Assembly (NCBI GenBank): GCA_938075585.1 | Contig: CALJHG010000051.1 | Coordinates: 1-36,446, forward strand | DNA length: 36,446 bases | Reading direction: 5' to 3' | Source of the DNA: an uncultured Gammaproteobacteria bacterium | Lineage (GTDB): Bacteria; Pseudomonadota; Gammaproteobacteria; Ga0077536 | Part shown: in pieces, positions 10,265-18,858 of the stretch | Numbering within the stretch: position 1 is the first letter of the stretch | Layout of the letters: each line of letters starts with the position of its first letter | Position numbers and translations under genes: made by a program | The notes under the pieces: generated by a model | What the model was told of the DNA's origin: nothing | Seen by the model: only the letters and a program-made list of their open reading frames with translations | Databases searched by the model: none

Positions 10265-11251
10265 ATGCGCGACATGATTGATCGCCTGAACACGAAATAC
10301 CCGATTTGGAACGCTGGAATGGGAGCTGGTATTGCCGGTCCAGAATTAGCGTCCGCTGTATCCGAAGCCGGTGGTTTGGGTGTGCTCGGTTGCGGAGCGA
10401 TGCAAGGTGCAGACGTAGCAGCCATGATTGCCGATACAAAGGTCCTTACCAAAAAGCCAATTGGTGCGAATGTAATTCTACCCATGTCTGACGGTAGCGA
10501 TGTGGCAGCATGTTTCGACGGCGGTGTCGATGTACTTGTGCTGTTCTGGGATGATATTCAACCTTTCGTAAAAGACGCTCAATCTCGTGAGATTTTTATT
10601 TTAAGTCAATGCGGAAGCCCGGAAGACGCTGTACGCGCCGCCGATGCTGGAGCGGATGGGATTATTATCCAAGGAGTCGAATCTGGAGGCCACGTATCAA
10701 GCTCTCAGAAACTTAGCCAGAACCTTGAAACCATAATTAAACATGTGAATCCTTTGCCGTGTATAGCAGCTGGAGGCCTTTCCACAGGTGCACAAATCAA
10801 AGATATATTATCTCGCGGAGCAAAAGCCGTTTCACTCGGTACGCGATTCCTCGCGACTCACGAGGCGAATGCGGCTGACGAATATAAAAACCGACTGCTG
10901 ACATCCAGAAGTGAGGACACGGTAGTCACTCAGCTATTTGATGGCGGATGGCCTAAGGCACCGCACCGAATAATTATTAACAAAGATTACAACACGTGGG
11001 TAGCAAACGGTTCGCCGGATGCCCCAAACCGACCTGGAGAAGGCGAATATATTGGCCATATAGCCCAGCCTGACGGCCGAGAATTAAAACTTTCTCGATA
11101 CACCACGATGCCTGCGATTAAAGACTTTACTGGAAGTATCGAAAATCTGCCATTATATGCAGGCACCTCTATCGATAATATTCATACAATTGAGTCGGTA
11201 GAAAATTTGTTTAAAATACTACTAACCGAAATTGCTAACGCCGACAAATAG
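10265..11251 (+). CDS. Nitronate monooxygenase / 2-nitropropane dioxygenase family FMN protein
   Basis: This 328-residue TIM-barrel flavoprotein shows the N-terminal PIWNAGMGAGIAGPELA segment, GIIIQGVESGGH with the family's conserved His (His143), and the FMN phosphate region AAGGLSTG (168-175) with LGTRF (191-195). The C-terminal LFDGGWPKAPHR segment is typical of one bacterial branch. The family covers nitronate monooxygenases, FabK-like enoyl reductases and the steroid-catabolic enzyme IpdC, so the reaction cannot be fixed. The ATG has GGAG seven bases upstream. It is followed after 37 bases by an acyl-CoA synthetase in the same direction, which favours an acyl-CoA-linked role over simple nitroalkane detoxification (inference). 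Confidence 0.88.
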   Translation: MRDMIDRLNTKYPIWNAGMGAGIAGPELASAVSEAGGLGVLGCGAMQGADVAAMIADTKVLTKKPIGANVILPMSDGSDVAACFDGGVDVLVLFWDDIQPFVKDAQSREIFILSQCGSPEDAVRAADAGADGIIIQGVESGGHVSSSQKLSQNLETIIKHVNPLPCIAAGGLSTGAQIKDILSRGAKAVSLGTRFLATHEANAADEYKNRLLTSRSEDTVVTQLFDGGWPKAPHRIIINKDYNTWVANGSPDAPNRPGEGEYIGHIAQPDGRELKLSRYTTMPAIKDFTGSIENLPLYAGTSIDNIHTIESVENLFKILLTEIANADK

Positions 11252-11288
11252 TCGAAACTTGAACTCATAAAAGAAACTGGGGAATTTC

Positions 11289-12845
11289 ATGCGCGTAACA
11301 CAGCCACTTAAAAGAAATCTACAACAGATCCCTGAGGAAACTGCTACCGTTTGTGGGGAACGTTCCCATACGTGGAGTCAGTTAGTCCATAGAATTTCTG
11401 CTTTAGCAGGTGGGCTAGTTAACCTTGGTTTGAAACCACAAGAGCGAGTAGCGATCGTGGCGCTAAACTCGGATCTTTACCTCGAGACAATATTCGCGGC
11501 CCCTTGGGCGGGCGGTGTTATCGTGCCGATTAATTATCGCTGGTCTGCTCCAGAAATAGCATTCGCTCTGAATGACTCTGGGACAAAAATAATTTTTGTC
11601 GACGAGACCTTTAGCGGTGTTGTCCCTGACCTAAAAAAACTCGTGGAACACGAACTAACCGTCGTATCTCTAGATGGCGCCTTTGAGGGTTGCGACGAAA
11701 TTTACGAAGACCTCGTTTCTAAATCCTCCGCATTGCCTGAATTTGAAAATAGCGAAAATGATATTTCTGGTATTTTCTATACCGGCGGGACCACTGGCCG
11801 TTCCAAGGGTGTCATGCTTACGCATGGAAACCATATCTCAAACACACTTCAATTCACGGCTATGATGGAGACTAGTCCTGAGATGGTATTCTTGCATGCT
11901 GCGCCAACTTTCCATATAGCCGATGCTCTCTTTATATATTTAGTAACTCACATTGGTGGCAAACATGTTTTTATTCCTCGTTTTGACCCAGTCCTGAGCG
12001 CTCAAGCCATACAAGAACAAAAAATTACTGACGTGATACTAGTTCCCACTATGATACAAATGCTACTAGAGATGGAAAACTTCGAAAGCTACAACTTTGA
12101 TAGCCTGCAGAGACTATATTACGGCGCGTCTCCAATGCCAGAAGCAGTTGCAAAAGATCTCATCGGCAAACTACCTCACTCAAAGGCTTACCATCTCTAT
12201 GGACAAACTGAATCGGCGCCACTTCTAACCTGCTTGGACTCTAAATACCATGTTACGGATGGCCCTTTCTCCGGAAGACTGCGATCTGCTGGGCGAGCAA
12301 TGCCGGCGGTCGAATTAAAAATCGTTGACGCCAAAGGGAACGAATGTCCGCGCGGTGAAATTGGTGAAATAATTGCCCGCGGCCCAAATATTATGAAAGG
12401 ATATTGGGGACAGGAAGAACTAACTAAAAATACTGTGAAAAACGGTTGGTTGCATACTGGTGATGCGGCAAAAATGGACGAAGGTGGGTTCATTTTTATT
12501 AGTGACCGATTAAAAGACATGATTATTTCAGGAGGAGAAAACGTTTACTCTGCGGAAGTAGAAAATGCAATGTATCAATGTTCAGACGTTAGTCAATGTG
12601 CAGTGATAGGTGTCCCAGATGACAAGTGGGGAGAGCGAGTTCACGCAATAGTGGTGTTAGAAGAAAATTCAAATGCCACTGAGCAAGATCTTATAACGCA
12701 TTGTAGAACACTGATCGCCGACTTTAAATGTCCCCGCTCCGTAACCTTTCGAGAGAACCCCCTGCCACTTTCCGGTGCGGGGAAAGTGCTGAAGACAGAG
12801 CTCAGAAAGCCGTTTTGGGAGGGCAAATCAAAGCAAGTAAACTAA
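11289..12845 (+). CDS. Acyl-CoA synthetase (adenylate-forming, fatty acid/aryl acid CoA ligase)
   Basis: This 518-residue ATP-dependent CoA ligase activates a carboxylic acid through an acyl-adenylate. The P-loop-like motif YTGGTTGRSKG lies at 164-174, the A5 motif is YGQTES, the hinge region is GDAAKMDEGGFIFISDR-LKD, and the A10 lysine is Lys499 in GAGKVLK. All key motifs are present and the length is normal. GGGGA lies five bases before the ATG. It is in an operon with the NMO-like flavoprotein. The acyl substrate is not predictable, but medium-chain or aromatic acids are usual for this branch. The stop is two bases from the end of the convergent GFA-family gene. Confidence 0.9.
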   Translation: MRVTQPLKRNLQQIPEETATVCGERSHTWSQLVHRISALAGGLVNLGLKPQERVAIVALNSDLYLETIFAAPWAGGVIVPINYRWSAPEIAFALNDSGTKIIFVDETFSGVVPDLKKLVEHELTVVSLDGAFEGCDEIYEDLVSKSSALPEFENSENDISGIFYTGGTTGRSKGVMLTHGNHISNTLQFTAMMETSPEMVFLHAAPTFHIADALFIYLVTHIGGKHVFIPRFDPVLSAQAIQEQKITDVILVPTMIQMLLEMENFESYNFDSLQRLYYGASPMPEAVAKDLIGKLPHSKAYHLYGQTESAPLLTCLDSKYHVTDGPFSGRLRSAGRAMPAVELKIVDAKGNECPRGEIGEIIARGPNIMKGYWGQEELTKNTVKNGWLHTGDAAKMDEGGFIFISDRLKDMIISGGENVYSAEVENAMYQCSDVSQCAVIGVPDDKWGERVHAIVVLEENSNATEQDLITHCRTLIADFKCPRSVTFRENPLPLSGAGKVLKTELRKPFWEGKSKQVN

Positions 12846-12847
12846 TT

Positions 12848-13255
12848 TCACTCCGGCATTAAAGGAAACTTTACTCGATTGTCATCTTTTTGTATCCAAG
12901 GTTGCGCAGTTTCGCAAAAAAACTCGACGGTGGGTTCTAACCAAGATGTGTCATCTAAAGTGCCAGCCTTTAAAAATGTAGTTCCCGGCATACTATGCAC
13001 TACCGAATAAAGAGGCGAACCGCATTTTCCACAGAAATTTCTTTCGACTGGCTGACCACTCCGGCCAATTGTTTCGAAAACGGTTGGTTCGCCCTCGACC
13101 ATTAGAGAGTCACTATTTATGCCTACTACAATCGAAAATGCAGTACCGCATAATTTCTGGCAATCTGGACAATGACATACTCCCGTCACGTTCGGTTCAT
13201 CTGTGCAATCGAAACGAATATCACCACACATACACCCACCTTGTAATTTAGACAT
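12848..13255 (-). CDS. GFA-family (glutathione-dependent formaldehyde-activating enzyme-like) protein
   Basis: This small zinc protein has 135 residues. The cysteine pattern is the family one: CMC (Cys8, Cys10), CHCPDC (Cys27, Cys29, Cys32) and FCGKC (Cys75, Cys78), plus GSPLYS. Members include CENP-V-like and Gfa enzymes; most are of unknown function and may act with glutathione. The start used is the ATG seven bases after GGAG. A longer frame to base 13312 would add 19 residues that lack family similarity and have no ribosome site. It is transcribed divergently from the LLM-TauD operon and may share its 260-base control region. Confidence 0.88.
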   Translation of the reverse strand: MSKLQGGCMCGDIRFDCTDEPNVTGVCHCPDCQKLCGTAFSIVVGINSDSLMVEGEPTVFETIGRSGQPVERNFCGKCGSPLYSVVHSMPGTTFLKAGTLDDTSWLEPTVEFFCETAQPWIQKDDNRVKFPLMPE

Positions 13256-13474
13256 ATTCCAACTCCGCTTTTTTCTATGAGAATCTACTATGTTGACTAT
13301 ACACGATAGCAATGAATTCAGAAATTATTGTACTCTGATCAGCTTGAAAAAATTAGGATCTCTATAGCGCTAAAAACTAACTAGACCGAAACAATAGTTA
13401 CTAAAATTTGCTTTTGAACCACAATAAAGCGGGTTGCGATTAGCGAAAATCTGTTTAAGATGCTTACATAAAAT

Positions 13475-13496
13475 ACTATGTGGTAACTATGTGGTA
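13475..13496 (+). repeat. Tandem 11-bp direct repeat before the LLM-TauD operon
   Basis: ACTATGTGGTA occurs twice head to tail, immediately before the GGGAGGG ribosome site of the LLM gene. The 11-base period is about one helical turn, so both copies face the same side of the DNA, as in a regulator-binding site. It could also be a chance duplication. Confidence 0.5.
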
Positions 13497-13517
13497 ATCA
13501 GGGAGGGAAACTAGCCG

Positions 13518-14354
13518 ATGAAATTAGGGATGAATATAAGAAACTGGGGCCCGACAGCAACTCCAGAATTCCTCTCAAAATGCGCGAGGAGTGCCGATAA
13601 CTCAACATTAGATTCGATATGGCTAAATGATCATTTGGGGTTGCCCGAAAAATTCGATAATGTTTACGGAATTCCGTCTGATATGGGCGATATCATAGAT
13701 CCTCTTGGAGTCTCAAATTTTTTGGCTGGTATCACTGAGCGTATCCGATTTGGTACCGGTGTACTCGTCATTCCGTACAGGCCGGCACTAGTAACCTGTA
13801 AATTAATAACAAGTATTCAAGTACTGTCAGGTGGTCGCTTTCTATTGGGTGTAGGCCCGGGATACTTAGCCGAAGAATTTACCGCCCTTGGGGTGCCTAG
13901 AACAAAGCGAGGAGAGATCACCGATGCAACACTCAAATTCTTGCGTGAAGCATCCGAGAAAACGCTACACACCCTACATGGCCAAGATTTTCTAGTTAAG
14001 CCTAAGCTAGTTCTTCCCCCAATATATGTAGGAGGCAAAGCTGAAATTGCAATCCCGCGAGCATTGAAATATGGGAACGGATGGCAACCCGCAGCTGGCG
14101 AGACACCAGCAGCCCTAAAAGCCGCTATGGAAACATGGAACAATCCTGACAATAGCGAGAGTTTTAAGAAACTAGATATTGTGATGATGAAAACACTGCC
14201 GCTGGAAGATCGCAACGCAGCTATAGATATACTCTGCGAGTATAAGGAAGCGGGTGTTACTGAATTTGTGCACACACAAGGGTACGAAAGTACCAACCAT
14301 TATGATGAAGTTGTACAATTAATTGATACGGAAATGAGAACTTCGATAAGATAA
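13518..14354 (+). CDS. LLM-class flavin/F420-dependent oxidoreductase
   Basis: This 278-residue luciferase-like protein is the third in the window. It begins with KLGMNIRNWGPTATPEF and has the family segments SIWLNDHLGLP (about 36-46), RIRFGTGVLVIPYRPALVTCK, FLLGVGPGYLAEEF and LPPIYVGGKAE. The short length and C-terminal VTEFVH strand fit the F420-type subgroup, but FMN remains possible. GGAGGG lies ten bases before the ATG. It is the first gene of a plus-strand operon with a TauD-family dioxygenase (28 bases later) and a Cys-rich unknown protein. The pairing of an LLM with a 2-oxoglutarate dioxygenase suggests sequential oxidative attack on one substrate. Confidence 0.83.
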   Translation: MKLGMNIRNWGPTATPEFLSKCARSADNSTLDSIWLNDHLGLPEKFDNVYGIPSDMGDIIDPLGVSNFLAGITERIRFGTGVLVIPYRPALVTCKLITSIQVLSGGRFLLGVGPGYLAEEFTALGVPRTKRGEITDATLKFLREASEKTLHTLHGQDFLVKPKLVLPPIYVGGKAEIAIPRALKYGNGWQPAAGETPAALKAAMETWNNPDNSESFKKLDIVMMKTLPLEDRNAAIDILCEYKEAGVTEFVHTQGYESTNHYDEVVQLIDTEMRTSIR

Positions 14355-14382
14355 CCGGAGCACCTAAGCGAGCCACTTTCAA

Positions 14383-15222
14383 ATGTCATATAAGCACATA
14401 TCTGTCACGCCCATCACTCCAGCGATTGGTGCCATAATCGGTGATGTCGATGCTAGCAATGATCTGCCAAAGGAAACCATTTACGAGATCCGGAAAGCTT
14501 TTTTAGAGCATCAGGTAATATTCCTTCGTGAGCAGAAGCTCCATCCCAAAGAGCTAGTTGCCTTTGCTTCGAAATTTGGTGATATCGGATATTACCCTTT
14601 TGTTGAAGGAATGGAAGGACACCCAGAAGTAACCGAGGTAATCAAAAAGGAAGATGAAACTATTAATTTTGGTGGCCTGTGGCACACAGATACGAGTTAT
14701 TTAGAGAGTCCTCCACTAGGATCTTTACTTTATGCTTTACGCGTGCCCGAAGTTGGCGGCGATACGTTGTTTGCTAATATGTACCTTGCCTATGACTCGC
14801 TATCGGATGGCATGAAAAAAATAATAGCTCCTCTCAGAGGGATTAATAGTGCTGAAAAACCTGATGCAGCGGTAACTAGAATTAATCGAGCGGCAGAGAG
14901 GCCAAAAGATGCCGAAGCTATTAAGACTATATCCAGTCATCCGCTGGTGAGAACACATCCAGAAACCGGTAAGAAAGCACTTTATTGTAGTAGCGCACAT
15001 ACCACACATATAGAAGGAATGACCGTTGAGGAAAGCAAACCTATCCTCGAATATCTCTACCAGCAGCAACAACGCGAAGACTTTAGTTGTAGGTTTCACT
15101 GGGAACCGGGCTCTTTAGCCTTCTGGGACAATCGGGCCGCTCAGCATAATGCACTCAATGATTATCATGGATTTAGGAGAGTCATGCATCGCGTGACACT
15201 AAGTGGAGAGAAGCCTTACTAA
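14383..15222 (+). CDS. TauD/TfdA-family 2-oxoglutarate-dependent dioxygenase
   Basis: This 279-residue non-heme iron enzyme uses O2 and 2-oxoglutarate to hydroxylate a substrate, often releasing sulfite or an acid from taurine- or aryloxyacetate-like compounds. The iron ligands are His101 and Asp103 (WHTDTSY) and His255 (AQHNALNDY), and the 2-oxoglutarate carboxylate Arg is Arg266. Length and spacing match TauD (about 283 residues). The substrate-binding region cannot be assigned to taurine with confidence. No clear ribosome site sits just before the ATG (a GGAG lies about 20 bases away), so translation may depend on coupling with the upstream LLM gene. Confidence 0.9.
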   Translation: MSYKHISVTPITPAIGAIIGDVDASNDLPKETIYEIRKAFLEHQVIFLREQKLHPKELVAFASKFGDIGYYPFVEGMEGHPEVTEVIKKEDETINFGGLWHTDTSYLESPPLGSLLYALRVPEVGGDTLFANMYLAYDSLSDGMKKIIAPLRGINSAEKPDAAVTRINRAAERPKDAEAIKTISSHPLVRTHPETGKKALYCSSAHTTHIEGMTVEESKPILEYLYQQQQREDFSCRFHWEPGSLAFWDNRAAQHNALNDYHGFRRVMHRVTLSGEKPY

Positions 15223-15258
15223 TTATCGTTGAAAAGACGTTTTGACGGGAGCAACAAA

Positions 15259-15960
15259 ATGAAAGATAAAATATTTTCAGAAAACGAACTGCGTGAAATG
15301 GAAAAACGAACGCTCGATAGACTGTTGGAGGCGATAGACCACGACGACAATGAAGCCGCTAAAAAGATAGCAAGTCGCATGTACAACGAATTTTTAAGCA
15401 TGCATGATCTCTACAGGAATTGGATCACGGCAACACTTACTGAAATTGGAGAAAAATTTGGTGACGAAGTGTTGGATGATGTCATGGTTGAGGGCGTACG
15501 TGCGTGGTGGCAGCCAATAATCGAGAAGCTACCTAAAAGTGAAGACACATTGGCGGCACGAGTAAAAATGTTTGTTTCTGGCCTGCATGGACATCTGCAG
15601 CCATTAGGCATCAAAGAAGACGAAGAGAAAATAGAAATCAAACTGCGACCGTGCGGTAGTGGAGGACGATTGATTACCGAAGGAAAATACGACGGAGATA
15701 ATGCCTTCCTTAAAATTGAACAGCCACAAAAAATGACTTATGGCAGAAAAAATTACCCAGTATATTGCGCGCATGAATACGCTATGGAAAAAGTAGATAT
15801 TCAACAAAATGGTCGGCCATTTGTGGTAGTTGAGCCGGCAAAAAATTTAGGTTGTGATGATTGCTCGCTTTTAATCTATAAAGATCCTAATAAAATCCCC
15901 AATAAATATTACGAACGAATAGGGATGAGCAAACCGAAAAATGATGGGGCGGAATCTTAA
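15259..15960 (+). CDS. Unrecognised protein with conserved-looking Cys/His sites
   Basis: I do not recognise this 233-residue protein. The N-terminal half (about 1-110) is helical and charged. The C-terminal half looks like a beta-rich domain with PCGSGGRL (Cys132), VYCAHEYAME (Cys170, His172) and GCDDC (Cys199, Cys202), a set that could bind zinc or an iron-sulfur cluster or form a catalytic site. It ends in a YKDPN-KIPNKYYERIG segment. There is no signal peptide or membrane segment. The start is the ATG seven bases after GGGAG; a TTG 30 bases upstream precedes that site. It is the last gene of the LLM-TauD operon, so it may process or sense the product of those oxygenases (inference). A link to ATC-hydrolase-like families was considered but is not established. 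Confidence 0.8.
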   Translation: MKDKIFSENELREMEKRTLDRLLEAIDHDDNEAAKKIASRMYNEFLSMHDLYRNWITATLTEIGEKFGDEVLDDVMVEGVRAWWQPIIEKLPKSEDTLAARVKMFVSGLHGHLQPLGIKEDEEKIEIKLRPCGSGGRLITEGKYDGDNAFLKIEQPQKMTYGRKNYPVYCAHEYAMEKVDIQQNGRPFVVVEPAKNLGCDDCSLLIYKDPNKIPNKYYERIGMSKPKNDGAES

Positions 15961-15963
15961 CTT

Positions 15964-16581
15964 TCAAAAAGAATCTCTCACGGCAGGTAAATCACGACCT
16001 AATAAAACAGAGAAACTCTCCAAAATTCTCAAGGTTAAGCCCCAGATCACCTCCTCTCCATATAGAATGCCTGGATAGGTATTATTCCTACCACCGATAG
16101 TATAATTGATGGAGGTTACAGCGTCCTCATCGAACAAATGACTTACCGGCACCCAGAATACTCGTGAAACCTCGTCTTTGTCTTTCGCATGTGCCAGATC
16201 GCGTCTTTCGAAAGGGATCTGATATAAAACTGGAGTTAAAGTAAGAGATTCCTTCAAGTCACGACGTTGCACGTCTCTTATGGGCAGTTTACCTATCCGG
16301 TCGGTCGACTTTAGGGCTAATCCAACCTCTTCTCGCGTTTCTCTTTCTGCGACTTCCTCGGGGCATGAATCACTAATGGATGCCCTACCACCAGGAAATG
16401 CGACTTGACCTGACCAAGGATCCCCGATTCGTGTGGCTCTTCTAATAAAACATACTTCCATATCAGAGGTGTCAGCAACAAAAATCATAGCAACTGAGGC
16501 GCACGAATGATTAGGCACAAATACCGGATCATCAGGGCTGCGTGACCGCAAAGCCGCATCGATTTCCTCAATAGTTAGCAA
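15964..16581 (-). CDS. Nudix hydrolase, CoA-pyrophosphatase-like (NudL type)
   Basis: This 205-residue cytoplasmic Nudix protein has the segment RATRIGDPWSGQVAFPGGR followed by D-SC-PEE and the helix AERETREEVGL, the layout of the UPF0035/NudL subgroup that splits CoA and acyl-CoA into phosphopantetheine and 3',5'-ADP. The REx2EE metal-binding glutamates are present. The start is a TTG five bases after the DUF1329 stop with no strong ribosome site; the nearest downstream Met would remove part of the fold, so TTG is preferred. Co-location with CoA-thioester genes fits housekeeping of CoA pools, though it may be incidental. Confidence 0.8.
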   Translation of the reverse strand: MLTIEEIDAALRSRSPDDPVFVPNHSCASVAMIFVADTSDMEVCFIRRATRIGDPWSGQVAFPGGRASISDSCPEEVAERETREEVGLALKSTDRIGKLPIRDVQRRDLKESLTLTPVLYQIPFERRDLAHAKDKDEVSRVFWVPVSHLFDEDAVTSINYTIGGRNNTYPGILYGEEVIWGLTLRILESFSVLLGRDLPAVRDSF

Positions 16582-16586
16582 ATTAT

Positions 16587-17912
16587 TTACTGACCGCTGG
16601 TTAATGCAGAAACACTAAAAAGTCGCTTAATCTTTGAAGGTTTCATCACAGGATGGACAGTTTCGGAGACTGCATGGACCAAAGTAGCTCTGTTAGACAA
16701 CAAATTAATATTCGATTGACCTCTCCAGCTAACAACCGAATTCTCTGCACGAGTTTCGCCTACTTTAGGTGATTTATACATTGCATCAAAAATCTTCCAC
16801 AGTTGATCCTCGTGATTAAACACTAGCGCGTTCACAATATCGAACGTCTGATTATCGATAAACATAATCTTACTTTTATAAGGATGTCCATCCCATGTCG
16901 ACTTCAGTTCAACGACATGACAATCGCGCAATTGCCAACGATCAATCACTGCACGACTGAAGGGCCCTCCAAATCGTAGCAATGCACCGTCAGAGTCAAT
17001 GACATCCAACACCTTTTTTCTACCTAAATACTCCCATTTATAATCAAGCACCCGCCCAGCGAAGCCTTCGAAATCATCCAGGGTCACTTCAGACCCCATA
17101 AAGCTATCAGACCTTTCTTTCGCAGAGTACCTCCGCACCCTTCGCTCGGTTGGAGAGTAAACATTGACCTGATCATCCGCGTGAGCGTCCTGTGCTCTCT
17201 CAACCACAAATTTCATACCCGCAACATCGAACGGATCAACAAACTCAATATAGTCCTTGAAAAATTTTTCTTCCGCGCTAGGAACTTTCATTCTATATGA
17301 AGATGACGGTAACCAAGCTAGATTACTTAAGTACACGCGGTGGTATTTTTGAGTAACTCTGCGCTCGATCCGCCCCTCTCCTTCTACTCCATATTTTTGA
17401 GCATTCTTAGTGTTATCGCTACCACCTTGATCAATGTATGTCATTGTCAATTCATCAACCTTATATCCGGTATACTGCCAGCGATGGATGTTATTCCATG
17501 CGACCATTAAACCAGCATTTCGGGACGAAGCGGCGGCAATCTGCTCATTAGAAAACGGCCGCCCGACCAAATAGTTTTCTAGCTCGCCACCAGGACCCAA
17601 AGTTGCTTGGCCCGCGTACTTATCTGTCGCAACCTGGTAAGACAAAAAAAGAGGGTAATTTTTTGTAGCCTGTATTGTTATAGAACTGTCTTTATAGGCA
17701 AATTCATCAACGTAGCCAGGAGGCATAAAAGGCCTTATCAAATCCAAGTTATGACCACTAATAACCATTCCTGACGCGGGCGCATCCATGGTCACAGTTT
17801 GATCCAACCAATCAACAATATCACCTCGAGAGACGGATTGAGCGTTTGAATGCCAAGCCAAAATTAATAACGAAATAGAAAAAACACTCTTAGCAATAAT
17901 TCGACTAAACAT
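16587..17912 (-). CDS. Exported DUF1329-family protein
   Basis: This 441-residue protein begins with a signal peptide: a basic start, a hydrophobic run SVFSISLLILAW and a likely cleavage after SNA. The rest has the DUF1329 pattern (LolA-like beta fold), with an aromatic-rich segment around the RRVTQKYHRVY strand and the KWEYLGRKK and RWQLRDCHVVELKSTWDGHPYKSK regions (split here). In other proteobacteria DUF1329 genes sit beside DUF1302 outer-membrane proteins and RND transporters in gene sets for hydrophobic substrates; neither partner is in this window. The ATG is preceded by GGGGTG. The neighbours upstream are an alpha/beta hydrolase and an SCP2-like gene, in keeping with lipid or sterol handling (inference). 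Confidence 0.85.
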   Translation of the reverse strand: MFSRIIAKSVFSISLLILAWHSNAQSVSRGDIVDWLDQTVTMDAPASGMVISGHNLDLIRPFMPPGYVDEFAYKDSSITIQATKNYPLFLSYQVATDKYAGQATLGPGGELENYLVGRPFSNEQIAAASSRNAGLMVAWNNIHRWQYTGYKVDELTMTYIDQGGSDNTKNAQKYGVEGEGRIERRVTQKYHRVYLSNLAWLPSSSYRMKVPSAEEKFFKDYIEFVDPFDVAGMKFVVERAQDAHADDQVNVYSPTERRVRRYSAKERSDSFMGSEVTLDDFEGFAGRVLDYKWEYLGRKKVLDVIDSDGALLRFGGPFSRAVIDRWQLRDCHVVELKSTWDGHPYKSKIMFIDNQTFDIVNALVFNHEDQLWKIFDAMYKSPKVGETRAENSVVSWRGQSNINLLSNRATLVHAVSETVHPVMKPSKIKRLFSVSALTSGQ

Positions 17913-17976
17913 CAAAACACCCCGTTACCCCTAAAGGAAGCAAAATAAATCTCCTAGACGCACTTAAAAATCCGTT

Positions 17977-18849
17977 TTACGCAGCCTCGGTCTCAAGTCG
18001 CTTCTCGATATCATCCAAAATCGGCATCAAATACTGTTTAAATTTCGACGGATCTTCAGACATCGGAAAGTGTCCCATCCCTTCCATCAAAGTATATGAC
18101 GCTCCTGGAACCTTATCAGCTAATTCTTGACACAGTTCTGGAGTAGCAGACCAATCATAGTCTCCACTTAAGACATAAAACATACACTTATTCGTATCTA
18201 TATCGCCAGCAACCTCTCGGAGATCGTGTTCGACGCCGTAATAATTTAAGTCACCTGAAAAAACGGCAGGGGCGCCTTGACTATACATAAATACTGTTTC
18301 ACGAACATTTGACTCAGGTGAGTGCGGGGAACAAAGACTCATCATCATCGCTGGCTTTGCATCATTAGACAACCGAGGGTGCCGCCACCACTGTTGGAAC
18401 ATTCTATCAAAGCCCCCGCTCCAGCAAGACGACTCGATACCAATACTAGCTCTGAATTCTTCTGGGTGATGATAGGCTAAGTCAGCCGCCAGATGCCCCC
18501 CCATCGAGCATCCCATAAAAACAGGTTGGACCAACTCTAATTCTTTAACGAACCTGATCCAAAAAGCCATGAACCAATCTTTCCTTAACTTATACTCATC
18601 TTCCCAGTAGCGATTCTCGAAAGGCGGCAGAGATTTCCCATGAAGAGGCAGGTCCACCGCAATTATTCGGAACCGAGAAGTAACGTCTTTGTCTTCTAGC
18701 AAGTGACGCCACTGCCTGCCATCCGATCCTGCTGTATGTTGGCAAACAATAGGGATACCTTCACCAGCTTCCTCAAAATAGACACGGTGCTCCACACCCT
18801 CTACGTCTAAGTAAAGATACTTACCTTTTATATCTGAATAACGAGCCAT
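17977..18849 (-). CDS. Alpha/beta-fold hydrolase
   Basis: This 290-residue hydrolase has nucleophile Ser115 in GCSMGG, the oxyanion segment QHTAGSDGRQW (where many relatives have HG), the acid loop in the LSGDYDWSATPE region and catalytic His260 in GMGHFPM. The fold is complete and there is no signal peptide, so it is cytoplasmic. Relatives include meta-cleavage product hydrolases and esterases. The ATG has GGAG six bases upstream, and that ribosome site overlaps the stop of the SCP2-like gene, so the two are translationally linked and probably act on the same molecule. The substrate is unknown. Confidence 0.87.
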   Translation of the reverse strand: MARYSDIKGKYLYLDVEGVEHRVYFEEAGEGIPIVCQHTAGSDGRQWRHLLEDKDVTSRFRIIAVDLPLHGKSLPPFENRYWEDEYKLRKDWFMAFWIRFVKELELVQPVFMGCSMGGHLAADLAYHHPEEFRASIGIESSCWSGGFDRMFQQWWRHPRLSNDAKPAMMMSLCSPHSPESNVRETVFMYSQGAPAVFSGDLNYYGVEHDLREVAGDIDTNKCMFYVLSGDYDWSATPELCQELADKVPGASYTLMEGMGHFPMSEDPSKFKQYLMPILDDIEKRLETEAA

Positions 18850-18858
18850 ATTGATCTC

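Noticed and set aside
10117-10485. Minus-strand open frame of 122 codons opposite the NMO gene
   Set aside because: It overlaps a well-supported flavoprotein gene on the other strand, has low-complexity Pro/Ala-rich translation and no ribosome site.
13817-14296. Minus-strand open frame of 159 codons inside the third LLM gene
   Set aside because: The plus-strand frame carries the family motifs; the antisense product is Ser/Pro-rich and matches nothing I know.
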